A stretch of 64,000 nt of DNA from Pteria penguin. Lineage: Eukaryota > Mollusca > Bivalvia > Pterioida > Pteriidae. The first letter of the stretch is position 1. Each line of letters opens with the position of its first letter. The position numbers were made by a program, and so were the translations under genes. Below, piece after piece: positions 10,744 to 22,595 of the stretch. The notes beneath the pieces were generated by a model. The model did not search any database, had not been told where the DNA came from, and saw only the letters and a program-made list of their open reading frames with translations. The stretch lies in NCBI GenBank assembly GCA_035048485.1, contig CM068590.1, positions 6,578,329 to 6,642,328 on the forward strand. Reading direction: 5' to 3'.

Positions 10744-11831
10744 TAAAGTTGCACTAGCTGTCATTTTCCGTATTAAAAACGAAAGCTGTAACTTTTAACC
10801 CTGGACTCTTTCCTGAAGTTAAGCCTTTATACGAAATTACAATGTTATATAAGTTCGGTTAGTATGGGAAAAAATCATTAAAATGTAATTAAATAATTAC
10901 GACCTACCCACACAAAGTCGGTAATTTTTTCTTCACCCGGCATGCTCAGTGTATCAATGACCTAGCCAACTAACGCGAGATTAGGAAACGTTCACTAATA
11001 ACAACAACACTGGTGACGTAGACAAAAGCTATCGGAGATGAGACGTCCTCGATTAAAGGCAAAATTCGATAACATCAGGGATGAAAAATGTCTGCGAAAC
11101 ATTTTTAGAACAAGAACAACAAAGAAGTTGCACTAGAGCGATGGGAACGGGGGAGAGTTGTCAATTTACACAAAATACTTCGCACGAGTCTTTAATGTTT
11201 ACATTTTTCGATACCACGTCAGCACGAGGCCTTGACATTCCATTGTTTTGATTACTTGCGTGTTTGCATTATGAAAGCGGTCCGATATTTACTGTCATTA
11301 GGTAAGGTAATCTCTTAAAATTAACTGTTGAGAATAATGTGTAAAGTGGACGACATGAAAGAAACGTAAAAGCATTTTGTAAAATTCTTTAAAAGAAATT
11401 GTTTTAAGAGTCCCTTTTTGGGACTACTAATGTGACATAAAGCTTTAAAATGTTCGTTGTATATAGCCAAATTACTATTGACAGTATAACTAATGACATT
11501 TATTCTTTTCTTCTGTGCATTTATATATCTTTGAGTTTACAAAGCTAGATAAAACATGTTTTTACGAAAATATACTCAGCGACACACTTTAGTACATTGT
11601 TTTTAACACGTGATTATCTGACCCGATCTACATACGTGTCAAATGTTGTGTAAATGGTGAATGTAACGGACATTTCTCAATTTTTCCGGTTTATAAAAAA
11701 CGTGTCAATGTCGTCAAAAGAGTTGACTTTCGATGTAGTATAACTTTGTTTGGTAGTTTGATTGTATGTAATATCAGATAATTAAATGAAACATAGCATT
11801 CTTGTTATACCAATTTTGACAGCTAATGCAA
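10744..11831 (+). repeat. 1.1-kb duplicated block, copy 1
   Basis: The block is highly similar to 19646-20741 in the same orientation, with a few indels (about 30 extra bases near 10855 here, about 23 extra near 20310 in the other copy). It contains a possible first coding exon at 11271-11301. It does not resemble the B-box/NHL unit or an obvious transposon. It may be a gene's promoter plus first exon, duplicated, or an unrecognised element. Confidence 0.75.
11271..11301 (+). other. Possible short first coding exon with splice donor
   Basis: ATG is followed by codons for MKAVRYLLSL, a start typical of a signal peptide, and then immediately by GTAAGG, a good splice donor. In the duplicate block the ATG is TTG (20154) and the donor reads GTAAAG. 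No downstream exon could be assigned. This is speculative. Confidence 0.25.
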
Positions 11832-12088
11832 GTTTAAAGAATCTCAGTTTATCGTATAAAAGTGTATGACTCTCGATATCAATCATTTACCCAGAGTGAC
11901 TTTTTGTGAATATAAAGGTACATGATCATCAATCGATTTTTTATAGACAGTGAATTTTGAGATCAATATTATACTTGGAACACAATCTAATTAAAATCCC
12001 ATCTGTTGGAAACATTTTAAAGGAGAGTGTACGTATCAGAAAATCGAATTTTGGTTAATTAACTAATCTTTTTCATATACAAATAGGA

Positions 12089-12921
12089 TCATCTGCAGTA
12101 TTTCACTATTTTCCCTTTCCTCTATATTCTCCAATCCATGCGTGCCCTTCGCTGTCTACATCAATGTACGATGGCTTCATCAGTCCAGGTGGTTGTATAT
12201 ACTGGAGGAACTCGCCGTCCTTGTACAGGACGTTAATTCAGCCACTGATGTCTGTAGTAACGTCCCGTGGGTCGAATGATGAGGCATCAGATCCTGTATA
12301 CTCGTACCGTAGTCTATGGTCTTTATTAAATGCCGGCAGTTTATTTCTATTTATGTCAACTATGTATATGTCCTTGTTCACTTTATTCTCTGCTATTCCA
12401 TCTTGACCGGAAAACAACTCTGGGTCAGATTCCTGTATAATGTCCCCCTCACTACTGTGCTGGATTACTCTGTGATCACTGAGATATGTCACGATGATGT
12501 CACCATTACGTAGCGAACATATTCCAACTGGCTTGTACTTTGTAGATAACGCAGTTATTCTCCATGATGTCGATCCCTTTGACGCTGACATGATACGCTT
12601 TTTGATAAAGTAACTGAAGAGAACGTCTCCATGTGAAGTGACAGTGACGTGAACAAATCTGACGTCAGTGCCATCACGGTTCATCAACTGTATGCAAAAT
12701 TGACCGGTCCTCACCCAGGGCAGACCTGATGACGTGGTACAGGCGATTATTGGATAATCATAACCAGGACTGAATGATGATACTGCTACTGGCGTGGATA
12801 GTAATGACGCAATAGATGCAGGCGCTTGTTGTAATGTTTCTCTACTACGCGTGACCTCTGTGACTTTGCTTGAAATTTTCTTTCCGAAATTTTGAATGGA
12901 AATGTTTAGTATTCCAAGCAT
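12089..12921 (-). pseudogene. B-box/NHL gene copy B, 5'-truncated with internal deletion
   Basis: The minus strand encodes the segment from LNISIQNF to RDVTTDISG in one open frame (12238-12921, 227 aa), matching about residues 265-480 of the intact paralogue. A deletion of roughly 40 bp then removes the strand that should read RVLITD..NNRIHV and brings in a TGA. The last blade (DGEFLQYIQP to KGKIVKY) follows in another frame. B-boxes and coiled coil are absent, and the sequence upstream of 12921 is unrelated. The first codon is therefore not a true start. Confidence 0.85.
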
Positions 12922-13883
12922 GACTACAAATCGCTTGTCACGAGATATAACATAAAGGGGGTATTAATATTATCCATATCACTGTCTGATTGACCCCTAA
13001 ATCGAACAATTGGCCAGTGTAACTTCTATTGAACAACAGTTCCAAAAACTGCTGACTCATTCCTCGTGGAGATGTGCACATCGATTGCATATCTAAAAAT
13101 AGATCCGGGATTTTCCCATTTTGACCCTAGGTGAAAGGTCATGCGAGGGGTCATACTAGAGGTCACGAGGATATACGAGATTTTGTGGAAGGTCGTGTTA
13201 AAGTATCAGTCCCAGAACCCTTAGTTTTCCAATACTTGCGGTTAATTTATTTTTATTTATTAATTCATTATTATTTGAGGGGGGGGGGCTGTTTATCCGA
13301 CAGAACATAAGCAGGTAGCAACTAAGTTACGCAAGTAACATGAGTTTTTGAAAATCTTAAATTTCTCATTTAAAATGCATTTGGAATACTAAAATACCTA
13401 TTTTCAAACTGAAATTGATATTCTAAATCGTTTTGTTGATTACTTTAACTAAAACGTCATGTATGGATAGATGAAATAAGAGATACATATTCACAATAAA
13501 TGTTGCAGATAAAGCAACAGGCAGACTCCACTTTAAAACACACTATTTGCATGTAACTCGTCGCTGACATCTTAGTTAGTAATTCGTCTTATTGTAAACA
13601 TGACTTTTTAGAAAATTTTCTTTTTATTTCCCCCCAAGAAGTCGTACTGGTACGACTTTCTAATGGTATTAAATATTTCTGTAAGCTGTCGTAAATATAA
13701 TAAAATGAACCATGTCAAAACGATACATTTTAAATACACTGACACAACTATCACACTGAACTCTTCCAAATTATATCCGAGATGAATGTCGTGACCTTAC
13801 ATGGGAATTCCCTATTCCCAAACCTATTTTTGTGATTGCCACCATACTGCGTTATTCTTATTCATATAAATCAAGGATTATAT
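12922..13883. other. Non-coding interval
   Basis: No gene. The segment 13300-13560 resembles the degenerate repeat at 21140-22110 ('tttctcatttaaaa', then 'ttctaaatcgtttt'). A G run lies near 13280. The part nearest 13880 is family downstream flank ('gattgccaccatactgcg'). Confidence 0.35.
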
Positions 13884-14876
13884 TCAGTATTTCACTATTT
13901 TCACTTGTCCATTCCTCTCCCCGATCCATAGGTGCCCTTCGCTGTCTACATCAATGTAACGTGGCGCCTTCAATCCACGAAGTTGTAGATAATGGAGAAA
14001 CTCGCCATCTTTGTCAAGGACGTGTACTCTATTGTTTTCTTCATCTGTAATGAGGACGCGGCCACTGAAGTCTGTAGTAACGTCCCGCGGGTCGAATGTT
14101 GAGGCATCGGATCCTGTATAAATGTACCGAATTTTGCGGTCTTTATCAAATACCAGCAGTTTCTTCCCTGTTCTGTCGCATATGTATAGATCCTCGTTGA
14201 TCTTATTCACAGCTACTCTATATGGCTTGGAAAGCAGGTCTCTATCAAATTCATGTATAATGCCCCCCTCACTATTGTATTGGATCACTAGCTGATCAGT
14301 GGAATATGTCACTACGACGTCACTGTTGTGTAGTGAACATATACCCCATGGATTGTACTGTGTAGAGAATAATGGGGTTATTGCCCATGGCGTCGCTCCC
14401 TTTGACGCTGAGAGGATACACTTAATGTCACAGCCACTGAAGAGGACGTCTCCCTGTGGAGTGACGGTGACGTCATGGAACTTGAAATCAGTTTTTATGG
14501 TATCCAGTACGACTCCATCACAATCCATCAACTTTATACAAAAAGCATCAGTCTTCACCCAGGCCAGACCTGATGACGTGGTACAGGCGATGTATAAATA
14601 ATCAGGACCAATATTTAATGATGATACTACCACTGGCGCAGAAAGCAATGGTATAATAGACGCGGACGCTTGTTTTACATTTTTATTGTTAGTGTGTCTC
14701 TTGCATGTTCGTTTTTCTCTTTCTGAATATAGCTCAAACTCATGCGTTGGCATTGTCTTCTCGTGTTTCTCTTTACACCCTTTACAAAGAGTATTTTTGC
14801 AATTCAGACATTGATATTTTGCCGGTTCATCACAAGTGTCGACGTCACAAGGTACTGCTGGCTGGAAATATGCCAT
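13884..14876 (-). CDS. B-box/NHL protein copy C, in-frame deletion joins B-box 1 to the NHL propeller (330 aa)
   Basis: The ATG at 14876 is the family start, just after a TTTGTAG splice-acceptor-like sequence. Residues 10-45 form B-box 1 (C10, C15, C23, C26, C31, C34, H38, H45 pattern). The first two ligands of B-box 2 (CKRH) follow. The protein then jumps directly from NNKNV to KQASAS, so the rest of B-box 2 and the whole coiled coil, about 200 residues, are missing without loss of frame. The remaining ~250 residues are an NHL-like propeller ending KIVKY. Family members act as oligomeric scaffolds or ubiquitin-ligase-related factors. Without the coiled coil this one could not form the usual antiparallel dimer. 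The frame is intact, so it may be expressed, but it may also be a recent non-functional derivative. Confidence 0.8.
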   Translation of the reverse strand: MAYFQPAVPCDVDTCDEPAKYQCLNCKNTLCKGCKEKHEKTMPTHEFELYSEREKRTCKRHTNNKNVKQASASIIPLLSAPVVVSSLNIGPDYLYIACTTSSGLAWVKTDAFCIKLMDCDGVVLDTIKTDFKFHDVTVTPQGDVLFSGCDIKCILSASKGATPWAITPLFSTQYNPWGICSLHNSDVVVTYSTDQLVIQYNSEGGIIHEFDRDLLSKPYRVAVNKINEDLYICDRTGKKLLVFDKDRKIRYIYTGSDASTFDPRDVTTDFSGRVLITDEENNRVHVLDKDGEFLHYLQLRGLKAPRYIDVDSEGHLWIGERNGQVKIVKY

Positions 14877-14961
14877 ATTCTACAAACCAAAATGATGTTA
14901 TGCAAAGAGCTGAATATGGTCAAAGAAGAAAAAACAACTCTTATTATTTAAGGACTAACTT

Positions 14962-15112
14962 AACAGTTTTGCAATTTATTGAGATATAATATGGTGCCAG
15001 GCGGTGCACACTTTATAATCTGCGGTGCACACTTTATAATCCGTGAAGCGGATTATAAAAAAGTGTGCACCGCCTCAAACTATATTATATCTCAATAAAT
15101 TGCAAAATTGTT
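14962..15112. repeat. Palindromic fold-back element
   Basis: Outer arms of 31 bp (14962-14992 and 15082-15112) are complementary with one mismatch. Inside, 'gcggtgcacactttataatc' occurs twice directly and once inverted, around a central 'ccgtgaagcgg' hairpin. The whole is about 150 bp and could form a near-complete hairpin. It is probably a non-autonomous fold-back element in the upstream region of copy C. Confidence 0.75.
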
Positions 15113-15817
15113 ATAGGTAATCCTTATAATTTAATGATAGACTAGAATATTTTGAAATATCTATATTAGCTTCATATTTAAACTGCAAATGAAAATGTAA
15201 CAAGAAGAGCGGAAGAAAATATTCGGATAACTGGTTGCTCCTAGCAACAGCCGACGTCGGAGGTGGGCATGTCTAATGAACCAACCAATTTATTAAGCTA
15301 TAATATGCTTTCAACGGCTAATCAAATTCCTTTTTTTCATGAAAAATTAATTATACTAAATTTAATTGCACCTGTGTCTAGTCTAATTACAGATAATGGC
15401 TATGTAGCAATCATCGAAGGAAATACAACCCTTACATTACGAAATTGAATTTCAAATACCAGAAGAAGGGTACCATTTTAAAGCAGTTAATTATTATAAA
15501 GTATACAAGTTAAGAAAATGAATAAAAACATCTACCATAGCTACTTGACATGTATGCACATGCACTGTTTGCTTTTTCATAAATTCTGCAGCCGCATAAT
15601 ATGCTTGAAATCAGAAATGAACCAATTTAGATAAATAAATGTGTTACAACACACATAAAACAGAGTATTACTTGGCGGATCCAGAGGGTGGTTACTCAGC
15701 TCACATCCCCTTTTCCCGATTTTAAATGTTACCAGAGGGTTCCTTCGCCTCTATCCCTTTTTAGATATACCAACTAAAGTTTATGTGGAAAAGGCAGGGA
15801 GGGCGCAAATTATATAA
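15113..15817. other. Upstream flank of copy C
   Basis: No gene. The part 15560-15800 ('cataaattctgcagccgcat', 'taccagagggttcc') matches the flank upstream of copy A (4710-4920), so it belongs to the duplicated unit. Confidence 0.4.
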
Positions 15818-15951
15818 CAGTGGCGGATTTAGAGGAGTCGGGGCCCTGGCCTCCCTTCAGATTCGGCTCCCAATATGGATGGGTAATTTTGATAATACTT
15901 TACTTTCATATATGGCCCTTCCCCTTTTCGGAAATCCTTGATCAGCCATTG
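15818..15951. mobile_element. CAGTGGCGGA-ended MITE, divergent copy
   Basis: It starts 'cagtggcggatttagagg' and ends with a decayed complement ('gatcagccattg'). The same ends occur on 25366-25510 and 16431-16596. No coding capacity. Confidence 0.5.
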
Positions 15952-16159
15952 TATACCATATGTTTTTCTTGCTTACGTTGGTAAAAAGGTACATAAAGTA
16001 AATATTTTCATCCAGTGTTATCTTTTTGTGATGTGCTAAACGGAGGTAGGGGTTTCACTGTTTCATTACCATGGTCATGTTCTTATACCTATTTTAAGAA
16101 ATACATTCTCATGATTATTATACAATAGAAGTTACATAAACATTATCCTACCTCAAAAA

Positions 16160-16420
16160 TTGCCCATAACCTGAATATCTTGATCAACAATTTGACTTCT
16201 TTCTTTTGGTAGATGGTTTTTATGGACGTAGATATATAACAGATGAAAGGTCAATGCGCAAGGTTCAAATCGAAAGTACTAGAAAGACAGAAAGGCGGTT
16301 GGCACGTCAAAGTCTCAATTAAACGATCGATATTTTTTCTTACTCGTCTCATACCCCAATGAGCAATGTCATGGTGTGATTCATGCAGGTTTATGTAGGG
16401 GAATTCCCATTAATAATATG
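16160..16420 (-). promoter_or_regulatory. Conserved upstream module of copy C
   Basis: Related to the modules at 5155-5460 and 40560-40860. It has TCGAAAGTACT (16270-16280, a weakened IRF-like site) and a perfect GGGAATTCCC (16399-16408), about 1.5 kb upstream of the copy C ATG. The regulatory role is inferred. Confidence 0.4.
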
Positions 16421-16430
16421 GATATCCTTA

Positions 16431-16596
16431 GTAGTGGCGATCCAGAATGTCCGAAAAGGGAGGGACCGGATCAGAAAATCAACTATCAACCAAAATACTC
16501 AGCCATTGTTGGTGTGAAAATCTGAAGTTTTACTCATACTTGTGGCGAAAGGGAAAGGCGGGTCTCATGCTCCCCCCCCCCCTAAATCTACCACTG
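16431..16596. mobile_element. CAGTGGCGGA-type MITE, divergent
   Basis: Ends read 'tagtggcgatcc' and 'taaatctaccactg', complementary with mismatches. It carries a C run near 16572-16582. It sits directly beside the kappaB-like site of copy C. Confidence 0.5.
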
Positions 16597-17083
16597 CGTG
16601 GTGGAGTGTTATTCACACTCCTTTAAATAAAAAAATCTGTGAGATTCGGCAAAGCAATATGTTTCTAAATGTTTGGAGAGAGAGAGAGATTGGTGTATGC
16701 AGTATGTCCCTAGTCCCTAGTTTTATAGATCGAGCATGAGCTGTTTGTGGTCATATCGCTGCATTAGAAAAACAAAAAATTATTTTCATATTAATTTTCA
16801 ATGGTTCAACTGCATTGTAAATGAAATTTAGTACGTGCTTGCTGCCCCTTGCTCGAGTACCACTGATGGCTCGCCGATCTTGTCAGATGCTATATTAAAA
16901 TCCGCAGTCCTGTATCATTGTAGCCTGTAAAATATCCGTCAGTACTTCGACTGGGTCTGTCTGATGTAATGTATAGGACATTAAGTTGAAAGCAAAACAT
17001 AAAAATCAACAAACAACCCCCCCCCCCAAAAAAAAAACCACTTACTGTCAAAAGCAACCAAAATGAAAACATTCAAATCAAGA

Positions 17084-17363
17084 TTGATTGATTGATTGAT
17101 TGATTATTGTTTTACGTCACACCACGAATATTTCACGTATATGGTGACGGCATCTGCCTTATGCGGAGCATACAAATTTTGACCTTTGCAACGGACCCAC
17201 CCGAAGCAGTGAGGGATTTTTCACGTGCCATGCATACCACGACACGGGGCCTTGGTTTTTACTGTCTCATCCGAAAGACATGACACCGGCATGACCTGAG
17301 CGGGACTCGAACCCCGGCCTCCCGATCAGGAGTCCGACGCGATACCACTAGGCCACGCCGGCT
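17084..17363 (-). mobile_element. tRNA-derived SINE (family 1), complete, 12-bp target duplication
   Basis: Identical 12-bp copies of 'ttcaaatcaaga' flank it (17072-17083, 17364-17375). On the minus strand it starts with a tRNA-like head: A-box form TGGCCTAGTGG (17346-17356) and B-box GGTTCGAGTCCC (17302-17313). A ~150-bp body follows, then a (TTGA/AATC)n tail. It is a complete, apparently young pol III SINE. The head looks like a tRNA gene but the body and duplication show it is a SINE. Confidence 0.9.
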
Positions 17364-17375
17364 TTCAAATCAAGA

Positions 17376-18848
17376 CAAATAAACATACAAACAAAGTAAT
17401 AATAATAGATAATAATAAGCTGTGCTTCGTGTATTCATTCAATGAAAATACTTGTATATTTGATTGAAAAAATATTTAATTACGTTTGCTGGAGTAACTA
17501 ATTGGCTGAAATCTTCAACTCATGAACAAAAGATACCGGGTTTGACTCCCATTCCCACCATATTATATTTAAAATTGCAAAATCCTAGAATGACCTTTGA
17601 TTTCAACATATATGAAGGACAATTTTCAGTATAGAACTATTTGTTCGATCTTCTTCACATAATCTCAGAGTAGAGCGAGGGAGATTTAATAATGAAAACA
17701 GAAATAATAATAATTGCTGTTGACAATGCATACGCGAATCTAGAGGAAAGATACGGATCCCCTCCCCCTGGAATTCCCAAAATATATACCATGATTAATG
17801 AAAAAAGTTGATATCCTCTTATTTTGATTGGAACGTCACCCATGGAAAATTATTCTGGATCCGCACAACCCAGATACTTCTGTGAATACACGCATTTATA
17901 GCGGCATCGCACATTCAACGCTTAGGACAAAGGACAAAGAATAACATATATTTTACTAAGACACTAAATAAAATATACTCTTTAAAAGCGGTACGAATAC
18001 GAATATAGAAAGGGTGTGTGCTACGAAATTCTCATCGAGAAGCGTGGTGACGTAATGCAACAAAGCTGGGCAAAGTGTGTGTTTTGCGCGTTTCAACGGT
18101 CAAGGTAACTATATACCTATAGTAAGGAGAAAAGAAATTCATAACAAACAAAACACAACAAAGAAACCAAGAGAAAGAAATAAATGTTTAAAATGCTCTT
18201 CATAGGATTAAGAACTCAAGAAAAATTCAAGTAATAAAATAAAGTTCCGCTATTTCCATGCTTATGTATCTACAGAATTATATCATGACGATCACCTTAC
18301 AGTACAAAAGTTTTACACATGTTTACTTACTTCTTATACTAACCGCTTAATCAATTTTACGGGTTATGTAATACATGTTTATTTAGTAAGTGAAAGCTAT
18401 TCTACTTGAATAGCGCAGTAACTCACGGTAAATCCACACATGTTAAGTCCCGTATGTCAGTGGCGCTGTGTGAAGTAAGCAAGGCAAATCTATTAGGCTA
18501 TTCTAATGTGTAATCGATGCGCTCGGAGAACAATTCTTTATAGCGTTGTTGATCAGCAACGGGTAGAGGGCAAAAAAATAAGATTTTTGTTTAAGTATTG
18601 GAATTAATGATTCCTTCTTAAAGTCTTTTTAGTATTTTGTTCATACGACGAATAAGACCGTAACATGATATTTTTTGAAAACAAATTTGCGCTTTTTCCA
18701 TACCAATATTCCTATCTTCAATTATTTCCTACAAATATTCACATTACACTACATTACCAAATTTATTTAGATAATTCCGTGTTTCCTGTACTGAACAGTG
18801 AACATAGAGGGTTTCCTTAATAATTGTCAATTTAGTTATATTAAGTAT
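17376..18848. other. Gene-free interval
   Basis: AT-rich sequence with no convincing frame, RNA gene or repeat array. Confidence 0.3.
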
Positions 18849-19008
18849 TTAAGAAAAATGAATATATTTTTTTGGTTGATTGAGGTATCAACCTAAAATT
18901 TGGACGGAAACTGTATCAGTGCGCAAAGCGCATTTATGCAAACGTTTTCCGTCCAAATTCTAATATGATACCTCAATCAACCAAAAAATATAGGATTCAT
19001 TTCTTATA
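18849..19008. repeat. Palindromic fold-back element
   Basis: Arms of ~25 bp around 'ttggttgattgaggtatca' (to 18890) and its complement (from 18966), extended outward by 'taagaaaaatgaat' and 'attcatttctta'. An inner pair 'aatttggacggaaa'/'ttttccgtccaaatt' surrounds a central 'gcgcaaagcgc' hairpin. The plan resembles the element at 14962-15112. Confidence 0.75.
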
Positions 19009-19645
19009 ATTTTATTTAGCTTATATGTGGAAACTAAAATCTAATAAGTGCCCAATAAACATATTTCACTACGGCACTTCATTACTATTTTATCCCTGAC
19101 ACACGAGACTTTATCGCGTAGTAATACAATTACAAGATAAACAACATTTGGAGGTCGATAATGACAGCTAACACGAAATTCGAAATTTTATCATATTGTC
19201 CATAGAAAAGAGTAGGAGTGCAATAGAACGAAAGATTATCTACAACACGAATTAAAGAAACATGCATATGAGGATGATAATCTGTTGTCTAAGTTATTTA
19301 TATTTTAAATGCTTTTAGTATCATTAGAAATGCAATGCATAATGACTGGTGCACGAGCGTGTCAATAGGCGGAAAGAGTATAGCTATAGGTTCAGGGACT
19401 TGGATCTGAGGCAGCACCTGCTCTGGTGCCCATTCTCTTTGCCTAGTCTGGCAAGATAACGTAGAAATTACAATTATCAGCGTCCATTGTCGAACGATCG
19501 ACTAGTAGCAGACAAATGCTGTTTTTGTTACATATGAATTTGACTAAATGTACTGTATCAGTGTATGCATTTCTAAACACTAGTTGATACACCTAGTTAT
19601 ATCTTACTTTTTTATTGAATGATAGTAGGAAATTATATCTTATAT
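19009..19645. other. Gene-free interval
   Basis: No gene, RNA or clear repeat recognised. Confidence 0.3.
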
Positions 19646-20741
19646 TTAAAGTTGCACAATCTGTCATTTTCCGTATTAAAAACGAAAGCTGTAACTTTTA
19701 ACCATGGACTCTCTCCGGAAGTTAAGCCTTTATACAAAATTACAATGTTATATAAAATGTAATTAAATAATTACGACCTACCCGCAAAAAGTCGGTAATT
19801 TTTTTTTCACCTGGCATGCTCAGTGTATCAATGACCTAGCCAGCTAACGCGAGATTAGGAAACGTTCACTAATAACAACAACACTGGTGACGTGGACAAA
19901 AGCTATCGGAGATGAGACGTCCTCGATTAAAGACAGAATTCGATAACATTAGGGGTGAAAAAAGTCTGTGACAAAACATTTGTAGGACAAAAACAACATA
20001 GAAGTTGCATTAGAGCGATGGGAACGGGGGAGAGTTGTCAATTTACAAAAAAAAAAAATACTTCGCACGAGTCTTTAATGTTTACATTTTTCAATACCAC
20101 GTCAGCACGAGGCTTTAACATTCCATTGTATTGATTACTTGCGTGTTTCTATTTTGAAAGCGGTCCGATATTTACTGTCATTAGGTAAAGTAATCTCTTA
20201 AAATTAACTCTTGATAATAATGTGTAAAGTGGACGACATGAAAGAAACGTAAAAGCATTTTGTAAAATTCTTTAAAAGAAATTGTTTTAAGAGTCCCTTT
20301 TTGGGGCCCCTCGATCAAATCATGTGGGACTATTAATGTGACATAAAGCTTTAAAATGTTCCTTGTATATAGCCATATTACTATTGATAGTATTACTAAT
20401 GACATTTTTTCTTTTCTTCTTTGCATTTAGTATGCGCCTATATATCTTTGAGTTTACAAAGCTAGATAAAACATGTTTTTACGAAGATATACTGAGCGAC
20501 ACACTTTAGTACATTGTTTTTATCACGTGATTTTCTGACCCGATCTACATACGTGTCAAATGTTGTGTAAATGGTGAATGAAACGGACAGTTCTCAATTT
20601 TCCGGTTTATAAAAACGTGTCAATATCGTCAAAAGAGTTGACTTTTGATGTAGTACAACTTTGTTTTGTAGTTTGATTGTAGTTTCAGATAATTAAATGA
20701 AACATAACATTCTTGTTATACCAATTATGACAGCTAATGCA
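19646..20741 (+). repeat. 1.1-kb duplicated block, copy 2
   Basis: Direct repeat of 10744-11831, about 8.9 kb away. Here the putative exon has lost its ATG (TTG at 20154-20156). Small frames on either strand in the block are not conserved between copies and are not taken as genes. Confidence 0.75.
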
Positions 20742-21139
20742 ACTTGAATACTTTCTGAAGTAAAGTGCGATTTCTTTTGTACTGTGAATTCGTTTTATAA
20801 AATGAAACAATGTTATGTAACCGATTAACAACACAGGCATCACTGTTCCATAAATAGAACGGGGTTGCAGAATTCAACTGAATTTTTACCCAGTCAGATT
20901 CGCCGCCATCCACACAAAGAAAATTAAATGATTAGATATCCCACGTATACAGCCCTTTAACATGCTCTTAATTCACACACATTAAGTCCTGTATGACAAC
21001 TCCTCACAGTGCATAATAAACAAAGTAATTTTTATGAACGCTGTGTAATTTGTGGGAAATCTTAGAACAGTTTTCTCAGTAGCGGTGGTCATGGGCAGCG
21101 GGTGGGGGAATGCAAATTCTTTTAAGAATTTGAATCAAT

Positions 21140-22110
21140 TTACTCATGTCAAACTCTGTTTCTCATATTTTGTTTATACGAAGAATAAGCAAGTAGCAGG
21201 AAAGTTACGCAGTTTACATTTTTCTTTAAATCTTTAAATTTGTCACCTAATAAACTTGAAAACAAGTTTTCACAATAAAATTGTCATTTTAAATCGTTCT
21301 ATAATATTTTTGAAAACGTTAACATTAAAATAATGCATTACGTAATCATTTAAAAACTTTAAAATGAGATAGCGCCTAAACAATTACAGATAAATACTAT
21401 CGGTTCGCGTTGATTTTAATGAGCAGAACCTGTAGAAGATGGCAGTGAAATGTTGAGAAGTCTAGCTTTCACAATAAATGCTAACTAAAAGATAATTTGA
21501 AAAATTCATATTATTGCGTAATTTTTAGGAAAACCACCATTTTTGCCAAATATTTTTTATAAAACGCGTCGGCGTGTCTGTGAAAATTACCAGCAGAGAG
21601 TTGACAAGAATAGCCTTTTTTCAGAAAATAGTTTTGAAAAAATTAGGTAAAATTGTCACATTTTGACACACCTCTCGATAGTGTAGGTTAACTCTCACGG
21701 GTGATGGGGAAATAGTTATAAAATTTTGACAAAACAATTCGAATATTTAAACCCTTTATAACTTTTTTTATTGTTTCTATGGCGAATAATAAGCCGGTAT
21801 AAACAAAATAACGCAAGCAACGCAATTTTTGAAAATTTCAAATTTCTCATTTAAAAATGGTTTTAGATTATTGAAACATAATTTTCTAACTAAAATTGAC
21901 ATTTTAAATCGTTTGGTAACATTTTGACATTGCTAGCTCTTATTATAAAAAGTTTTGATTTTTACGTAATTATTTAAAAACTTTAAACTCAAATAGCGTC
22001 TTAACTATAGCAGTTAAATACTAGTCGTCGGTACCATTATCAAGAACTCAACCTGTAAAAATTATAACGAAATCTGAGCAATCTATATTTGACAATAAAG
22101 GCTGCGCACA
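21140..22110. repeat. Two degenerate copies of a ~0.6-kb repeat
   Basis: The segments at about 21140-21540 and 21770-22110 share a series of motifs in order: 'gaataa.aagc', 'tttaaatcgtt', 'cgtaatcatttaaaaacttt' or a close variant, 'gcgcctaaac' or 'gcgtcttaac', 'aacctgta'. A third, shorter copy lies at 13300-13560. No coding capacity or ends recognised. Confidence 0.5.
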
Positions 22111-22266
22111 GGAGAATTTAAAAAAAAAAACTAAAAATTGCTACGTACATCTCTTGAAAGCTACATTTAATCAAAAACAACATTATAAAACGATGGACTT
22201 AAACTTTAAAAGTCAACAGCAGGGAAATAACGTTTACAGAAGAAGCCGTTTCTTTAAGATAATACA

Positions 22267-22333
22267 CTGAATTCGGTGATAAAATAATAATAATAAAAAT
22301 AAATAAATAAAAAAATAAATAAATAAATAGATA

Positions 22334-22390
<57 letters not shown>
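22267..22390. repeat. AAT-rich microsatellite
   Basis: A mixed (AAAT)n then pure (AAT)n tract of about 120 bp. Confidence 0.9.
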
Positions 22391-22394
<4 letters not shown>

Positions 22395-22595
22395 GTAAAG
22401 AAAAAAAAATCAGAATACCAGAAGGGTCTTCCGATGGAATAAGTAAGTTTAAACTCTAGTGTTCATCTAATGCAGTTAAGTGTAAAACCTTGTGTAAATC
22501 AAGCGTTGAACTAGTGCTATTATTAAGTGTAAACAATGTGTAGAAATTACAAATTTTTTTTTTGTATATGTACTTGTGAATTAATACGTCTGTAT

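Noticed and set aside
17302..17363. tRNA gene on the minus strand
   Set aside because: The tRNA-like head is joined to a SINE body and simple-repeat tail flanked by target duplications; arms do not fold as a full tRNA.
20181..20426. 81-codon minus-strand frame in the duplicated block
   Set aside because: Not preserved in the sister block at 10744-11831.
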